From the NCBI GenBank assembly GCA_001510575.1, contig LNGK01000002.1, positions 2,902,144 to 2,966,143 on the forward strand: a DNA stretch of 64,000 nucleotides, in the 5' to 3' direction. Below the pieces are notes generated by a model. It was not told the DNA's origin. It was given only the letters and a program-made list of their open reading frames with translations, and did not search any database. The translations under genes were made by a program, and so were the position numbers. Each line of letters starts with the position of its first letter. Within the stretch, counting starts at the first letter, position 1. The stretch is from Knoxdaviesia capensis. Its lineage: Eukaryota; Ascomycota; Sordariomycetes; Microascales; Gondwanamycetaceae. This document shows, in pieces, positions 1 to 11,094 of the stretch.

Positions 1-1076
1 TCCTCCTCCTCAACATCGGTTCCCATAGACACCTCAGCAGCAGCCTTAACGGCCTCAGCAATCGGCTCAGGAAGCACCTCGGTCAGATCGGCCTCGGCGT
101 ATGTGTCGCGGGTGCCGGTGGCCAGGATGACGCGGGCAAAGGCCACGTTGTCGGAGATGTGGCGGTTGAGCTCGGGGAAATGCCAGCCGTACCACTCCTT
201 GGTGCGCATGGCCATAACGTTGAGGGCCTGGTCGAGGTCCTCGAGGTGCTTGATGGCGTGGATAACCATCGAGTCGACCTTGTCCTCGGTAAACTTGAGC
301 TTGTAACGGTCGATCGAGTGGCTGAGACCGAGGGCCACGCGCTCGAAGGTGGCGGCGGTCTCGGGCATCAGCGCGTCCATGTGCTCGCGGATGGCACGGA
401 AGATCTCCTCGACGGCCTTGCCGGCGGACGAGTCAGAGGCCACCTGAATGTCGAGCTTCTCGTAGCCGGGCAGCTCCTTGAGGCGCTGGCCGAGCGCCTT
501 GTCGGCGAGGGCCAGCGAGGCGTTCTTCTCGGCCTTGACTTCGTCAAGGAACTGGGCCAGCAGCGCCGGCACTTTGACGTTGCGCGACGACAGCGACGCG
601 GCCTCTTCGAGGGCCATGGCGGTGCTCTCGTACTTCTTGAAGTCCTTCAGCTTGAACCTGTAGATGGGAGAACATGATTGCACCGGTTATTAGTCGTCTC
701 GTTGCCACTCCCACGGCCTCTTGCTAACGTTGTCTCATCCCACCTCCCCCCCTCTCGCTTCCACTCCCAACACCCAATTGGCCGGCTTCCTTCGATGTTT
801 GAGCAGAACATACATTTCGGTAACGGCCTCGACAGTGGCCAACTTCGCAGAGATATCATCACGTTGGTGAAGCTTTTTGTCGGCAGACTTGAACAAGCCG
901 TAGCTAGAAGCACGAGAGCAAACAACAGTCAGTACAAGAGATCTCCAAAGCCTACTACCACAACTAGATCCAGGTCGAATCCAAATCATAGTGGAAAGGC
1001 TAATTGAGACTGAGCAATAAAGAGGAACATGGAATACATACCCTGCCGGCGTCTCAGAGAGAACGTAGAGAGGCAT
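1..1076 (-). CDS. NOP58: Nop58, box C/D snoRNP core protein (N-terminal part, runs off left edge)
   Basis: Nop58 is a nucleolar scaffold of box C/D snoRNPs that guide rRNA 2'-O-methylation and processing. The protein begins MPLYVLSETPAGYGLFKSAD, the usual Nop58 N-terminus, and continues through the NOP5NT and coiled-coil part, including the stretch AEAVKAAAEVSMGT near base 1. Read exons are 1076-1042, 903-814 and 657-1; donors are GTATGT and acceptors CTAG/ACAG, and frames join exactly. The C-terminal Nop domain and KKE tail lie outside the window. It shares a 660-bp divergent promoter with VMA6. The two introns were inspected for C/D snoRNAs, but no good box C plus box D pair was seen. Identity is secure; only about the first 260 residues are visible. 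Confidence 0.95.
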
Positions 1077-1739
1077 TGTGACGATTGCCCTCAATACGGA
1101 GAAAAGTTAGTGAGAAGCTTTTTTCGGGAGGCCTGGAGGGACTAGGACAAAAAGCTAAGGGAAAGAGGATGAATGAGGGAGAAAGAAAATTATGAAGGGA
1201 TTCAAAAAGAGACACAAATATTATAGGAGGGGAAAGAAACAGAAGAACATCTGGTCAAGTCTAAACACAACAATCTTTTCTGTTCTCTCATCAAAACTTT
1301 TTCTTGCACTTCTTCTTGATGGGCCATAAATTTTCTGGCATTGAAAAAAAATAAAAAAATCTGGTAGCCAAAATTTTCAGTGGCTTGCCCATTGGATTCT
1401 AGCCCCACTGTTTCCATATCTTGCCTCCGATAAGCCCAGCCACATTCGTTCAGCCACAGTCTGCACAGTCAGCAGACACCGTGTGGCCCACACTGTGTGA
1501 TCTGTGCGGGCAAGCCCACCAAATATGACACAGTACAGCACAGTCCGATATCGACCCTGCTCAAGCTTTGGGGTTTTGGGAGCCGCAAAAGCTCTTGAAT
1601 TCGCTCAAACTTGGAGCAGAGAGAGAAAAAAAAACAGCTCTTCGCGCATATTCAAGATCAAGTTCCCGAGCGTCTCTTGATTTCGTTGATTTATTCCGTC
1701 TTCTTCTAGTTACAATCATCATATTCATTTCTGCTCACC
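1077..1739. promoter_or_regulatory. Shared divergent promoter NOP58 / VMA6
   Basis: Non-coding stretch between two head-to-head genes. It contains a cluster of CACAGT hexamers at 1455-1460, 1464-1469, 1529-1534 and 1539-1544, with one inverted copy (ACTGTG) at 1492-1497. An imperfect palindrome GTGTGGCCCACAC lies between them (about 1481-1493). The part next to VMA6 is T/C-rich, as in fungal leaders. No TATA box is evident. Confidence 0.6.
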
Positions 1740-3277
1740 ATGGAAGGCCTCTTCTTCAACGTCGACAATGGGTAAATTCTCTCTTCTTCCCGGATTTGCT
1801 CTATCTAATCCCGCTGCCTGGAAGTGGCACTGCGACTTCACTGTGAAGCAAGCTCACGGACCTGGACTGACTGTGTATATCTTGCCTTTGCTCTCTCGAA
1901 TAGATACCTAGAGGGCATCATCCGCGGCTACCGCAACAGCCTTCTTACCGGCGTCAACTACGTATGTTGTTCCGAGCTTCGCTGGCGTTCCCCTCTCGAT
2001 CGTGGGTGGGATCATATATGCCGTCTCGTGGATGGATAGCTAACCCTGGGGTTCCCCTCATTATAGAGCAACCTGACACAATGCGAGACTCTTGATGGTG
2101 AGTTCATCCTCTTCTTAACCTCTCTCCTCCACCTTCTCTATCTCCTTATGTGCCTCTCTGCTCGTCGTTTGTGTGTGGGTGGCCTCGTCTGTCGCTACGG
2201 AAACTAACCCTAAGCTTGCTCCCTCTCTAGACCTGAAGCTCCAGCTCGGCCCGGCCTACGGCGACTTCCTGGCCTCGCTCCCCCCGAACCCGTCGACCTC
2301 GGCGCTGGCCGCGAAGACCACCGAGAAGCTGGTCAGTGAATTCCGCTACGTGCGCGCGAACTCGGTCGGCGTCATGTCCAAGTTCATGGACTACCTCACC
2401 TACGGCTACATGATCGACAACGTGGCCCTGCTCATCACCGGCACGCTGCACGAGCGCGACACCCGCGAGCTGCTCGAGCGCTGCCACCCGCTGGGCTGGT
2501 TCGACACCCTGCCGGTGCTGTGTGTGGCGACGAACATCGAGGAGCTGTACAACTCGGTGCTGATTGAGACGCCGCTGGCGCCGTACTTCAAGGGATCGCT
2601 GAGCGTGAGTAGTTCCGACAACCCCGACATCTTGTGCGTCTACACCGCAATACTAACCCGCACTTGAACCACACGCCCCAAAACAGCACCAAGATCTTGA
2701 CGAACTCAACATTGAAATCGTGCGCAACACCCTGTACAGGAACTACCTGGAGGACTTCTACCAGTTCTGCAAGGACAACGAGGACACCACGTCGGAAGTG
2801 ATGGCCGAGATTCTGGAGTTCGAGGCCGACCGCCGCGCCATCAACATCACGCTCAACTCGTTCGGCACCGAGCTGTCCAAGGCTGACCGCAAGAAGCTGT
2901 ACCCGAACTTCGGCAAGCTGTACCCGGAGGGCACGCTGATGCTGTCGCGCGCCGAGGATTTCGAGGGCGTGCGCATTGCCGTTGAGGCCGTGCAGGACTA
3001 CAAGACCTTCTTCGACGCCGCCGGCCTGTCCAGCGCCGCCGGTGGCCCCGGAAACATGGGCGGTGGCATCGGCTCGGAGGGCAAGAGTCTGGAGGATCTG
3101 TTCTACCAGAAGGAGATGGAGATTTCCAAGGGCGCCTTCACCCGCCAGTTCACCTTCTCGATCGTCTACGCTTGGGTCAAGCTCCGCGAGCAGGAGATTC
3201 GGAACATCACTTGGATTGCTGAGTGCATAGCCCAGAACCAGAAGGAGCGCATAGGCAACTATATCAGCGTGTTCTAA
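1740..3277 (+). CDS. VMA6: V-type H+-ATPase subunit d (V0 sector)
   Basis: Subunit d sits on the cytoplasmic face of the V0 rotor ring and couples it to the central stalk of the vacuolar proton pump. Five exons are read: 1740-1771, 1904-1961, 2067-2097, 2231-2604 and 2687-3277. They give 361 residues, close to yeast Vma6 (345). The start MEGLFFNVDNG matches the family exactly. Other hallmark stretches are TYGYMIDNVALLITGT, RCHPLGWFDTLP, LEDFYQFC, FEADRRAINITLNS and the C-terminus NITWIAECIAQNQKERI. Relative to yeast there is an extra Gly/Ala-rich loop (SSAAGGPGNMGGGIG). Intron 3 carries a CTAACCCTAA motif at 2204-2213. No membrane segment is expected or seen. Confidence 0.97.
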
Positions 3278-3870
3278 GTGTCTTTCCCCCATAACAAGGA
3301 TGGTAATGCCCGCGCGCTTATTTTCTAGTTGTCCGTTTTACGTTCTTGTGATTTTTGGTTTTCCCATTCCCCTTATTCTTCTATATATTCCCTCATATCC
3401 ATCCTTCATGTGAACGAGGTACTGCGGCTATTTTCTGCAGGCCACGGTTTGCTATCTCCTGTTCAAATACAAACGGCGTTGACTGGGCTGCCCCTCCGGA
3501 TTTTCTCTTGAGGTTTGATGCTGGGCAGGATTTGCTTTTCATATTTCGTCTTTTCTTTCCTGGGTTGCTTCGTTTCTACTCGTGTCCTGTCTTGTCTACT
3601 GTTCACTTCCTGAACTGGTTTTCTTTTTTCTTTTTTCAATTTTTCTTTTGAGTTCTTTTTTTCCATTTCCCCCTTCTAAAATACAACTTATATATAACAC
3701 AGAAAAAAAAGAAAATGCAAAACCCCGTGATGGTACAGCAGTTTGAAACATGAATATAGTGGTACATGTTGGACATGCACAAAGCATTCCCGCGCTCATT
3801 CTCCTTGAATCCGAATAGCCGATATGTAATGTGTTCGAGGCTTTGTGATTGGTATGTGGTGAACCCTAAT
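3278..3870. other. Convergent 3' region VMA6 / MRPS28
   Basis: T-rich non-coding DNA between the stop codons of two convergent genes. It contains poly-T and A-rich stretches suitable for both polyadenylation regions (about 3620-3720) and an AACCCTAAT motif at 3862-3870 next to the MRPS28 stop. No gene was recognised. Confidence 0.6.
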
Positions 3871-4891
3871 TTAAATCGAGATCTGCTCCTTCCACGTCGC
3901 CGGCGACAGTCCTAGCTTGGCCAGAATATTCGTCCACCGCTCGCTTCCACGCTCCTTGCGCTCCATGTAGCGCAGCAGGCGCTGGCGGCGATGGCACAGC
4001 AGCCGCAGGTTCCGCTTGTTGTGCTTATCGCGGTTGCCGCCGTGGAGCTGGAGGGCCTGGGCGAGGTTGCGGATCTTGACGGTAAGGATGGCGATCTGGA
4101 CCTCGGAGGAGCCGGTGTCGGGGCCGGCGCGGGGGGCCTTTTCATGGGGGCACGGGCTGATGGAGGCCGGGCGGGGGGCGAGCACGGCGTCGGTGTTGTG
4201 GCGGCCGAACTCGTCGATGACGCGGCGGATGTTTGTGTGTTTGCGGATCTTGGCGTTGGCGCTCGACAGCGACACGATGCGGTTGATGGCCTCGACGGCG
4301 CGGCTGTGGTCGGCGGCGTGGCGCTCGGCGGCGGTGGCCTCGCGCTCCGGGTCGACCAAGTTGCGGTTCGCGTCGGGCTGCGGCTTGGTGAGCGTGTACG
4401 CGTGCTGGATGGCCTCGTCGACCTCCTCACGCGTCAGCAGGTGGCCGGCCAGCTCGGGCGACGCCGACGCCGACGACGCCTCACTGCGGGCGGGCTTCGC
4501 GCGTCCAGCGGAGTCGAACGACTCAACGAACGGCGTCGGGATGCCCCAGATTGGACTGCCCCATTGGGCGTCCTTCTCGGCCTGGATCTTCTCCTGGCGC
4601 TTCAGGTTGGCGTTTTTCCGCTGCTGCATTTGCGACCACCGGTACGGGTCGTGCTTGGCCAGGCGTTTCTTCTCCCATTGCGTCAGGCTGGCGGTTTGAA
4701 TGAGAGGGAGAAAAGGGGATGTCGCGGGTTTGACGGCCGGCCGTAGGCACACTGGGAGACAGAGAGGGAGAGCATCGGTTAGCTGGAGAACACGGAGACA
4801 GTCACATATACACGCAAGTTCCCATCCCCGCCGACTTGAACTTACGCGACACTGCGCCCAGGCTTCCGAGAATGGGCAATTTTGACGCCAT
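3871..4891 (-). CDS. MRPS28: Mitochondrial small-subunit ribosomal protein uS15 (Mrps28-type)
   Basis: This is the mitochondrial counterpart of bacterial ribosomal protein S15, which binds the central domain of small-subunit rRNA. Two exons (4891-4846 and 4751-3871) give 308 residues. The first exon starts MASKLPILGSLGAV and was chosen because its GTAAGT donor joins in frame to a CCCAG acceptor. The N-terminus is basic and hydrophobic, as for mitochondrial import. The S15 domain is at about residues 215-300: DTGSSEVQIAILTVKIRNL, then HKRNLRLLCHRRQRLLRYM-like residues in which the RNA-binding basic helix is clear. The long N-terminal extension is typical of fungal mitoribosomal S15. It is divergent from RPS0. 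The family call is strong; the first exon is inferred. Confidence 0.9.
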
Positions 4892-5320
4892 TGTTACTGC
4901 ATCCCCGAATTGTGGTTGTGATATATGAGAGTAGATGAGAGAACTCGGGGAGTTGAGGTTTGCAAAGCTTCCTTGTAAATTTTCCCCTGGTCAGATCAGA
5001 GTCTGCGCCACACAGAGGATGTGGCGTCTCGGATCACGTGACACATGGAAGTGGCTGGTGGAAAGACGCCGCGCTAACCCTATTTGGACTTAGACCGATA
5101 AGGGCTTCGCACATTTTACACACGAAATTATATTTTGCACATTGGAGGGGTGGTAGCATAATGAATTTATTTTTTGGTGTAGCTTTATTGTCCACTGCGC
5201 AAAACCTCTATCACCACTTTTTTTCCTTCCCTTCTCTTTTCCCTCTTTTCTCCTTTCTTTCCTCCCCCAAACACAAAGCCATTTTCCTGAATCACCTCCT
5301 CAAGAAAAAAATCAGTCAAG
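4892..5320. promoter_or_regulatory. Divergent promoter MRPS28 / RPS0
   Basis: Non-coding 429 bp between a mitochondrial and a cytosolic ribosomal protein gene. It contains a telomere-like CTAACCCTA at 5074-5082 and a CT-rich tract (about 5218-5270) just before the RPS0 start. No TATA box is evident. Confidence 0.6.
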
Positions 5321-6454
5321 ATGGCTCCCGCTAACCTGCCGTCGATTTTCAACGCCACGTCCCAGGACATTGAGATGCTCCTGGCGGCGCAATGCCACAT
5401 CGGTAGCAAGAACCTCCAGGTTCACATGGAGCCGTACCTGTGGAAGACTCGCCCTGATGGTGTCAACATCATCAACATTGGCAAGACCTGGTAAGTTTGG
5501 GATGAGGGCGAGAAGTAGTGAGAGCGGATTCTACGACTCCTACGGGAGGGGAGGGGGAGAAGCTGGGCTAGAGAACAGACACGAACGACGACGCGATGAC
5601 AGCGACAACGCTGTACGAATAGACCAACTAACAAGGCACTTCTTTTTTTCCCCATCTTACAGGGAGAAGATCGTCCTGGCTGCCCGCATCATCGTCGCCA
5701 TCGACAACCCGGCCGACATTTGCGTCATCTCTGCCCGTCCCTTCGGTCAGCGTGCCGTGCTCAAGTTCGCCTCGCACACCGGCGCCGTCGCCATCGCCGG
5801 TCGCTTCACCCCCGGTAGCTTCACCAACTACATCACCCGCTCGTTCAAGGAGCCCCGCCTGATCATCGTTACCGACCCCCGCACCGACGCCCAGGCCATC
5901 AAGGAGGCCAGCTATGTCAACATCCCCGTGATTGCCCTCTGCGACACTGACTCGCCCACCGACTACGTCGACGTTGCCATCCCTACTAACAACAAGGCTC
6001 GCAACTCGATCGGTCTGGTCTGGTGGATGCTTGCCCGCGAGGTCCTCCGCCTCCGTGGCACCATCTACAACCGCGAGACTCCCTGGGATGTCATGGTCGA
6101 TCTGTACTTCTGTATGTCTACCTTTACAACCCTTACGCGGACCTTTTTTTCTTTGTGGGAGTGATCACACGATACTAACAAATGCGTTTCCTCCCCTTTC
6201 TAGACCGTGACCCTGAGGCTGAGGCCGAGGAGAAGGGTGATGAGGACAAGCTGGCCCCCGCTGAGGAGGAGCCCGTCACCGCTGTCGAGACTGGCTTCGG
6301 TGGTGACTGGGATGCCGCCCCGGCTGGCTTCCCCGCCGGCGCCGCGGGCAACTGGGACAACCCTGCTGGTGAGGAGTGGGCTGCTGCCGCTGCTCCCACT
6401 GGCGAGTGGGCTGGCGAGTCGGCTACCGCCGCCGCTACTGCCAAGGAGTGGTAA
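5321..6454 (+). CDS. RPS0: 40S ribosomal protein S0 (uS2, SA family)
   Basis: RPS0 is a structural protein of the cytosolic 40S subunit needed for late 18S rRNA maturation. Three exons (5321-5490, 5663-6111, 6204-6454) give 289 residues, normal for fungi. Hallmarks are QDIEMLLAAQCHIGSKNLQ, ARPFGQRAVLKFASHTGA, AGRFTPGSFTNYITRSF, PRLIIVTDPRTDAQAIKEAS and ALCDTDSPTDYVDVAIPTNN. The acidic, Trp/Gly/Ala-rich tail after YFYRDPEAEAEEK is the divergent eukaryotic extension. Introns have GTAAGT and GTATGT donors, and intron 2 has a CTAAC branch site. The ATG follows a CT-rich leader and sits in AAGATGGC. The wording of the C-terminal half (WWMLAREVLRLRGTIYNRET) resembles Sordariomycete or Leotiomycete RPS0. 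Confidence 0.98.
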
Positions 6455-7366
6455 ACAGCTGGCTTTCTACTGAAACCGCCTGCTTTGTCTCCCCTCGCAC
6501 CCACTGCTCCCACCCCTTCTATCCTCCCCCACTTCCTCTATCGAAATCACACGAACCTCTTCTCTCTTTCGACACACGAAAATTTCAAACGACAAACAAC
6601 AACTCCCTTCATAGGAAAAATGCGGTGAATCAAAATCTGGGATTTTTTACTGGGTTGGCAGGAGTTTCGGTTTGATTGCACGTTGGATTCTCGTCTCTCT
6701 CTCTCATTTCATATTTTTCTTGGGGAGAGAGACAGTTCAGGGACGTGCAAAGTTGTATCTCCAAAAGAAGACGCAAAAAGGATTATTTTAGAGAACCACG
6801 CAACAGGAAGAAAAAAGCAAGAAAAAAAATCACCAGGTCTTTGTGTTCGCATGGCGGGAAAGGGGCGGCTCATAACTGGACGTACTAATGAGGGAAAGAT
6901 ACTCGAAGCTCTTGATGTTACTTTTCACGTCGAGATGGAGAGGGAATGCCCTGTACGGCTTAGCCGGGGTGGACTTGATCGTCGCTCCACCGTCTTTTTC
7001 TTTCGTTCTGTATGTTTGAGGGCGGTTCTTATATTAGGCCGTCTTCGATTATCTTCAATATACGCCATGGAATTGTTCTGGTATCAAGCTTTCTTTTGCA
7101 TCATGAGATATATGTGTCTCCGACTGTATAAATTAAGGAGTATCACTTCTCCTTGTAGGAATGATGTAAACCCGGAACATGTAATACCGCCGGTTAATGT
7201 GATTGGCGTTGTCCTGCACGGAGGATCGACTTTAGCCGTGTAGATTCCAGGTCTGCGGCATGCCGCGTTATGAATAAATACTCTTTTTGCACCCCGAGTG
7301 AATATCTGCGCACCGACTTTCTAATTTGTTCATCGAGACATCTTGCGGTTCGTCCCGAGAGCCATT
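6455..7366. other. RPS0 3' region and GH5 gene promoter
   Basis: About 0.9 kb without a recognisable gene. The left part is probably the RPS0 3' UTR. Close to the GH5 gene there is a TATAAATT at 7127-7134 (about 233 bp before its ATG) and another AT-rich box, AATAAATA, near 7273. Open frames here have no family features and unusual composition. Confidence 0.5.
7127..7134 (+). promoter_or_regulatory. Candidate TATA box of GH5 gene
   Basis: TATAAATT lies in an intergenic stretch 233 bp upstream of the GH5 start codon. It is supported only by match and position; no transcription start is known. Confidence 0.3.
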
Positions 7367-9416
7367 ATGAGGTTGAATATGTTGGGAAAACCGGTACTCG
7401 TGGCCGTCCTTGGAAGGTTGGTTGATCTGTATGAACAGTCCTGGCTTATATATCTAATCCCTCCTGAACTTACAGCCTGGTTATACACGGCAGGGCCTCG
7501 CCAAGTCCGGAACGCCGATCAGAATGTCTGGAGACATTCAAGGAGATCTCGGCGCATGACTGGGTCGCTGCGAGCAACCCCGGGTGGAACTTGGGCAATA
7601 CCTTGGTAAGGGACATGAACATATAGACCTGTAACCACCTCCGAGCTGGTCTAACTGCAACAGGATGCCATCCCGGACGAGGGATCGTGGAATAACCCGC
7701 CTGTGACGGCGGTGACATTCGACTACGTCAAAGACGCGGGCTTCAAGAGCGTTCGAATTCCGGGTATGTATATCAAATTCACTTGGGATTACTGGCACAG
7801 AGCTCTGATACGACGCACGTCTAGTCACATACACCGATCACTTCGTGTCTGGATCTCCAGACTGGGAGGTCGACCCGAAGTGGCTGGACCGGGTTTCTCA
7901 GGTGATCGACATGGCAGTCGACCGGGGGTTCTACGTTCTCACCAACGTCCATCACGGTCAGTGCTCCTCTCTCCTCGCACCTACACATTCCTGATAACGT
8001 GCAGACTCGTGGCAGTGGGCCGACATAACCAAGCCAGACGCAAACATCTCGATGATCGAGGAGAAGTTCTCCCGGCTCTGGGAGCAGATCGCCACCAAGC
8101 TCGCGTGCAAACCAGCCCAGGTAGCATTCGAGAGCATCAACGAGCCTCCAGCCGATACCGAGGAACAAGCAGCGGAAATCAACCGGCTCAACGAGCTATT
8201 CATGGCAGCTGTAGACGGCGCAGGCGGATATAACTCGCGCCGGGTGGTTCACTTCGTCGGACCGTCAACAGATCCGGTCAAGACGTCGCAGTGGTTCCAG
8301 CCGCCCGCCGCCGTCCTCAGCGGTTGCCGGGTGGGCGCGCGGCCGTGGGTGCTGCACTTCCACTACTACAGCCCGTACGACTTTGTGTTTGGCGCGTGGG
8401 GCAAGACCACCTGGGGCTCGGACGGCGAAGTCGCGGCCTTGGTCGGCGATCTGGCCGTGGTACGCGGGAACTTCTCCGACGCAGCCCTGGTGATTGGCGA
8501 GTACGACGTCAGCCCGCGGCACACCGAGCCGGCGGCCCGGTGGCGCTACTTCGACGTGCTTGTGCGCGCTGCCGAGCAGATTGGCGCGGCGGCCATGGTG
8601 TGGGATAACGGCCTGGATCACCTGGACCGCGACGCTGGCGTGTGGCGGGACCCGACCACTCTGGGGATCATCCACTCGGCGCTGGCGGGCGAGAACTCGA
8701 GTTTGCCGGGTAGTACCACGGACGTGGAGGCCGAGGAACAGCAGACCTCGGCGTTTTTGTTCAGCCGGGCAGGGACGAGGGTTAAAAAGCAGACGCTGCC
8801 GTGGGACTTCAATGGGAACACGCTTGTAGGGGTAGCTCTGCAGAACGGCACCGAGGTTGATCCGGCGGCGTATTCGGCCGGAGAGACTGATATTGCGTTC
8901 TCGCGGAAGTTCCTGCGGACGGTGTTTGCAGATCCCGTGCCGGGGGTCAAGGAGGTGCTGACGCTCAAATTCTCGGCGGGGACCGATGTGGTTGTCCAGG
9001 CTGTGGTGTGGGATACGCCGGTCCTGGAAGATTCGAGCGTGGTCTCACAGCGAGCTGTCGCCGGCCACGAGGTGACGCTCCCGATCACGTATCGGGGACT
9101 GGCGATGGTGGCGGCAGTGAAGATGATCAAGGCGGACGGCGGGTTCCTGGTTGACGACTGGACACAGTATCTTGGGCCGTTGCAGCAGGGCCGAGGAGTG
9201 AGTTCTCTTTCCCCCTCCCTCTTTGGTGATTTGGCCAGAGGCTAACGTGCGAGCGTCCAGACATATGACAACCAGTTCTACTTCGAAGAGAAATTTGTGC
9301 GGATCCAGGCGAGCGCGGTTGATCTCGTTGTGGCCTCTGGACAGAACGTGACGTTTTCGTTTGAGTTTTATCCGCGGGTCGAGGACAATGTTGTCAATTT
9401 CACGCTGACGGTGTAA
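7367..9416 (+). CDS. Secreted glycoside hydrolase family 5 (endoglucanase-like) with CBM_X2-like module
   Basis: This is probably an extracellular beta-1,4-glucanase or related glycanase. Six exons are read: 7367-7416, 7476-7605, 7664-7763, 7825-7956, 8005-9197 and 9261-9416. They give 586 residues. The first exons encode a signal peptide with core VLVAVLGSLVIHG. The GH5 start signature is NPGWNLGNTLDA, followed by GFKSVRIPVTYTDHF and VHHDSWQW. The acid/base Glu is E184 in SINEPPA and the nucleophile Glu is E303 in VIGEYDVS. After about residue 385 the LPWDFNGNTLVGVALQNGTE segment looks like a CBM_X2 Ig-like module. The C-terminus (NVTFSFEFYPRV) is a further beta-rich part. Intron 1 uses a weak GTTGGT donor but restores both frame and signal peptide. 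Substrate is not determinable from sequence. Confidence 0.88.
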
Positions 9417-9516
9417 CGAAGGGACTTCCCGAGCGGAAAGGAAAAACTGGTTCTTTGCATTTGTTTCCATGAAGTCAGGGAGAGGAAAGGAGACGTACAC
9501 GGCTGAACGTCAGGAT

Positions 9517-9530
9517 GACCCTAACCCTAG
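9517..9530. repeat. Interstitial telomere-like motif
   Basis: GACCCTAACCCTAG contains two CCCTAA-type units just downstream of the GH5 gene. A third unit (TTAACCCTAAG) follows at 9584-9594. Confidence 0.6.
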
Positions 9531-10018
9531 CTGCCGGCCGTGTCAAAATACTTTTTGTCTACTACGTCATAACCCCGCCAACTTTAACCCTAAGACATCT
9601 CTTCGTCTGTATGACTTTTCTCACTTACGGAGGCCGGGAATATATCGCGACAAGCAGTTCCCGGCGCGAAAGATAAAACGCGAGGGTGGTGGTGACTGAA
9701 TCCTGACAAGACATTGTGCTTTAATACGACCCTGCAACACTCGGATTATCTGCTTGTTCATGATTGTAAGGCTGGTTCTCCAATTATCAAGCAATTGGCA
9801 ACCAACCAAAGAGACACCAGCGAGACCGGCCCCTCAGGGCTGGAACCGGATTATGCGACTTGGTTCAATACCATCTCCGGGCTTATACCTGTAGGGCGGA
9901 AATTTACGTGATTCTTACTGTTGCATCTAGGGTACAGCCCAAAGTGCGCCTAGTTACTATGTAGGATCGCCAGTCTTCGCTTGGAGAGGATGCTCGTCAT
10001 TGATGCGCTGGAATTTTG

Positions 10019-10026
10019 TATAAAAG
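10019..10026 (+). promoter_or_regulatory. Candidate TATA box of MDR oxidoreductase gene
   Basis: TATAAAAG lies 169 bp upstream of the start codon at 10195. A strong TATA box fits an inducible, non-housekeeping gene. Position and match only. Confidence 0.5.
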
Positions 10027-10194
10027 GGTTCACGGTTGTCTCATTTGAGAGTACAAAGTATTCTGTGCTGTTTTCAAAGAAACAAATACCCAACATCAAG
10101 TGACCATCAAGTTGAATAGATATTCACCCAACATTCAGCACTAAACCACCACCCCGCTCTTCCAACTTCCTCTCTTCGAAGAATCATATACAAA

Positions 10195-11094
10195 ATGCTC
10201 TCGGCCGTCGTTACTGAATGGGATTCGCGGCCCCAGCTGGTGGAATCCGCCATGCCGCCATCTCCTGCACCCACTTCCACATCCACCCGCCAAATCCGTC
10301 TGATCGCGGCCGGCCTGCACATGCTTGTCAAGCTCCGCGCCTCCGGCACGCACTACACCTCCGGCCCGCTGCCCCACCTGCTGGGCAGCGATGGCGTCGG
10401 AATCGACACGGCGACTGGCCAGGCGGTGTACTTCACGGCGATGGCCGCCGGCGCGGGCTCGTTTGCCGAGGTGCTCAACGTCCCGGCCATCAGTGTGTTT
10501 GAGCTGCCCGCCGGCGTCGACCCCGTGCAGGCTGCGGCGCTGACCAACCCCGCCATGGGCGGGTACATGGCACTGCGCCACCGCGTCGATCTGGTGCGCG
10601 ACGGCGCCAAGGGGTGGTCGGTGCTGATCATGGGCGTGTCGACTGTGAGCGGCCGGCTCGCCGTCGCCATCGCCCGCAGCTTCGGCGCTACGCGGGTGAT
10701 CGGCGCGGCACGTGGGCCCACCGCCCCCGCGGGGCTTGAGCTGGACGGATACATCAGCCTCGGCGACGGCAAGACAACAGCGCCGGATTTCTCATCGGTG
10801 GCGAAGGTCGACGTGGTCCTGGACTACCTCTTCGGGCCGTACGTGGCCCCGCTTATCGATGCGCTCACGCCCGGCCACGCGGTTACGTACGTCAATATCG
10901 GGTCGCAGGCCGGCACGGAAATCGCCCTGAACCCGAATATGCTGCGCGGCAAGAATATCACTATGCGTGGTTCGGGCCCGGGGAGCTGGACTCTGGCGGA
11001 GCTGGCTGAGACGATGCCGGAGATTTTGGCCACGCTGAAGGGCGTCAAGATGGATTTGAACGTGTTTGATCTCAAGGACATCGATAAGGCATGA
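10195..11094 (+). CDS. Zinc-independent MDR (quinone oxidoreductase-like) dehydrogenase, ends at an early stop
   Basis: Medium-chain dehydrogenase/reductase, probably NAD(P)H-dependent; substrate unknown. The gene is intronless and gives 299 residues. A GroES-like half (residues 1 to about 120) lacks the Cys/His zinc ligands of alcohol dehydrogenases. A Rossmann half follows, with VLIMGVSTVSGRLAVAIARS as the nucleotide-binding loop. The last residues are FDLKDIDKA, then TGA at 11092-11094. The same frame continues as DAKGRVVVSFSS and TAA at 11131-11133, which is what the final MDR strand should look like. A TGG-to-TGA change at a usual Trp position is the simplest reading. As written, the enzyme lacks its last strand and may be impaired. 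Loss of function, stage-specific recoding or a sequencing error cannot be separated here. Confidence 0.8.
   Translation: MLSAVVTEWDSRPQLVESAMPPSPAPTSTSTRQIRLIAAGLHMLVKLRASGTHYTSGPLPHLLGSDGVGIDTATGQAVYFTAMAAGAGSFAEVLNVPAISVFELPAGVDPVQAAALTNPAMGGYMALRHRVDLVRDGAKGWSVLIMGVSTVSGRLAVAIARSFGATRVIGAARGPTAPAGLELDGYISLGDGKTTAPDFSSVAKVDVVLDYLFGPYVAPLIDALTPGHAVTYVNIGSQAGTEIALNPNMLRGKNITMRGSGPGSWTLAELAETMPEILATLKGVKMDLNVFDLKDIDKA

Larger units (their letters stand above)
9417..10194. other. Intergenic region between GH5 and MDR genes
   Basis: About 0.8 kb with no recognisable gene. It has telomere-like motifs at 9517-9530 and 9584-9594 and a TATA box for the downstream gene at 10019-10026. The longest frames are antisense shadows of the GH5 gene. 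Confidence 0.5.

Noticed and set aside
5491..5662. Possible intronic box C/D snoRNA in RPS0 or NOP58 introns
   Set aside because: Only partial C-like (GCGATGACA; CTATGATTT) or lone CTGA motifs occur; no C/D pair with a terminal stem.
6683..7243. 186-codon frame between RPS0 and GH5
   Set aside because: No family features; overlaps the likely RPS0 3' UTR and the GH5 promoter.
8265..8675. Long antisense open frames over the GH5, dihydroorotase, VTC and FGGY genes
   Set aside because: They are shadows of GC-rich coding sequence: low-complexity Arg/Ala/Val composition, no motifs and no splice context.
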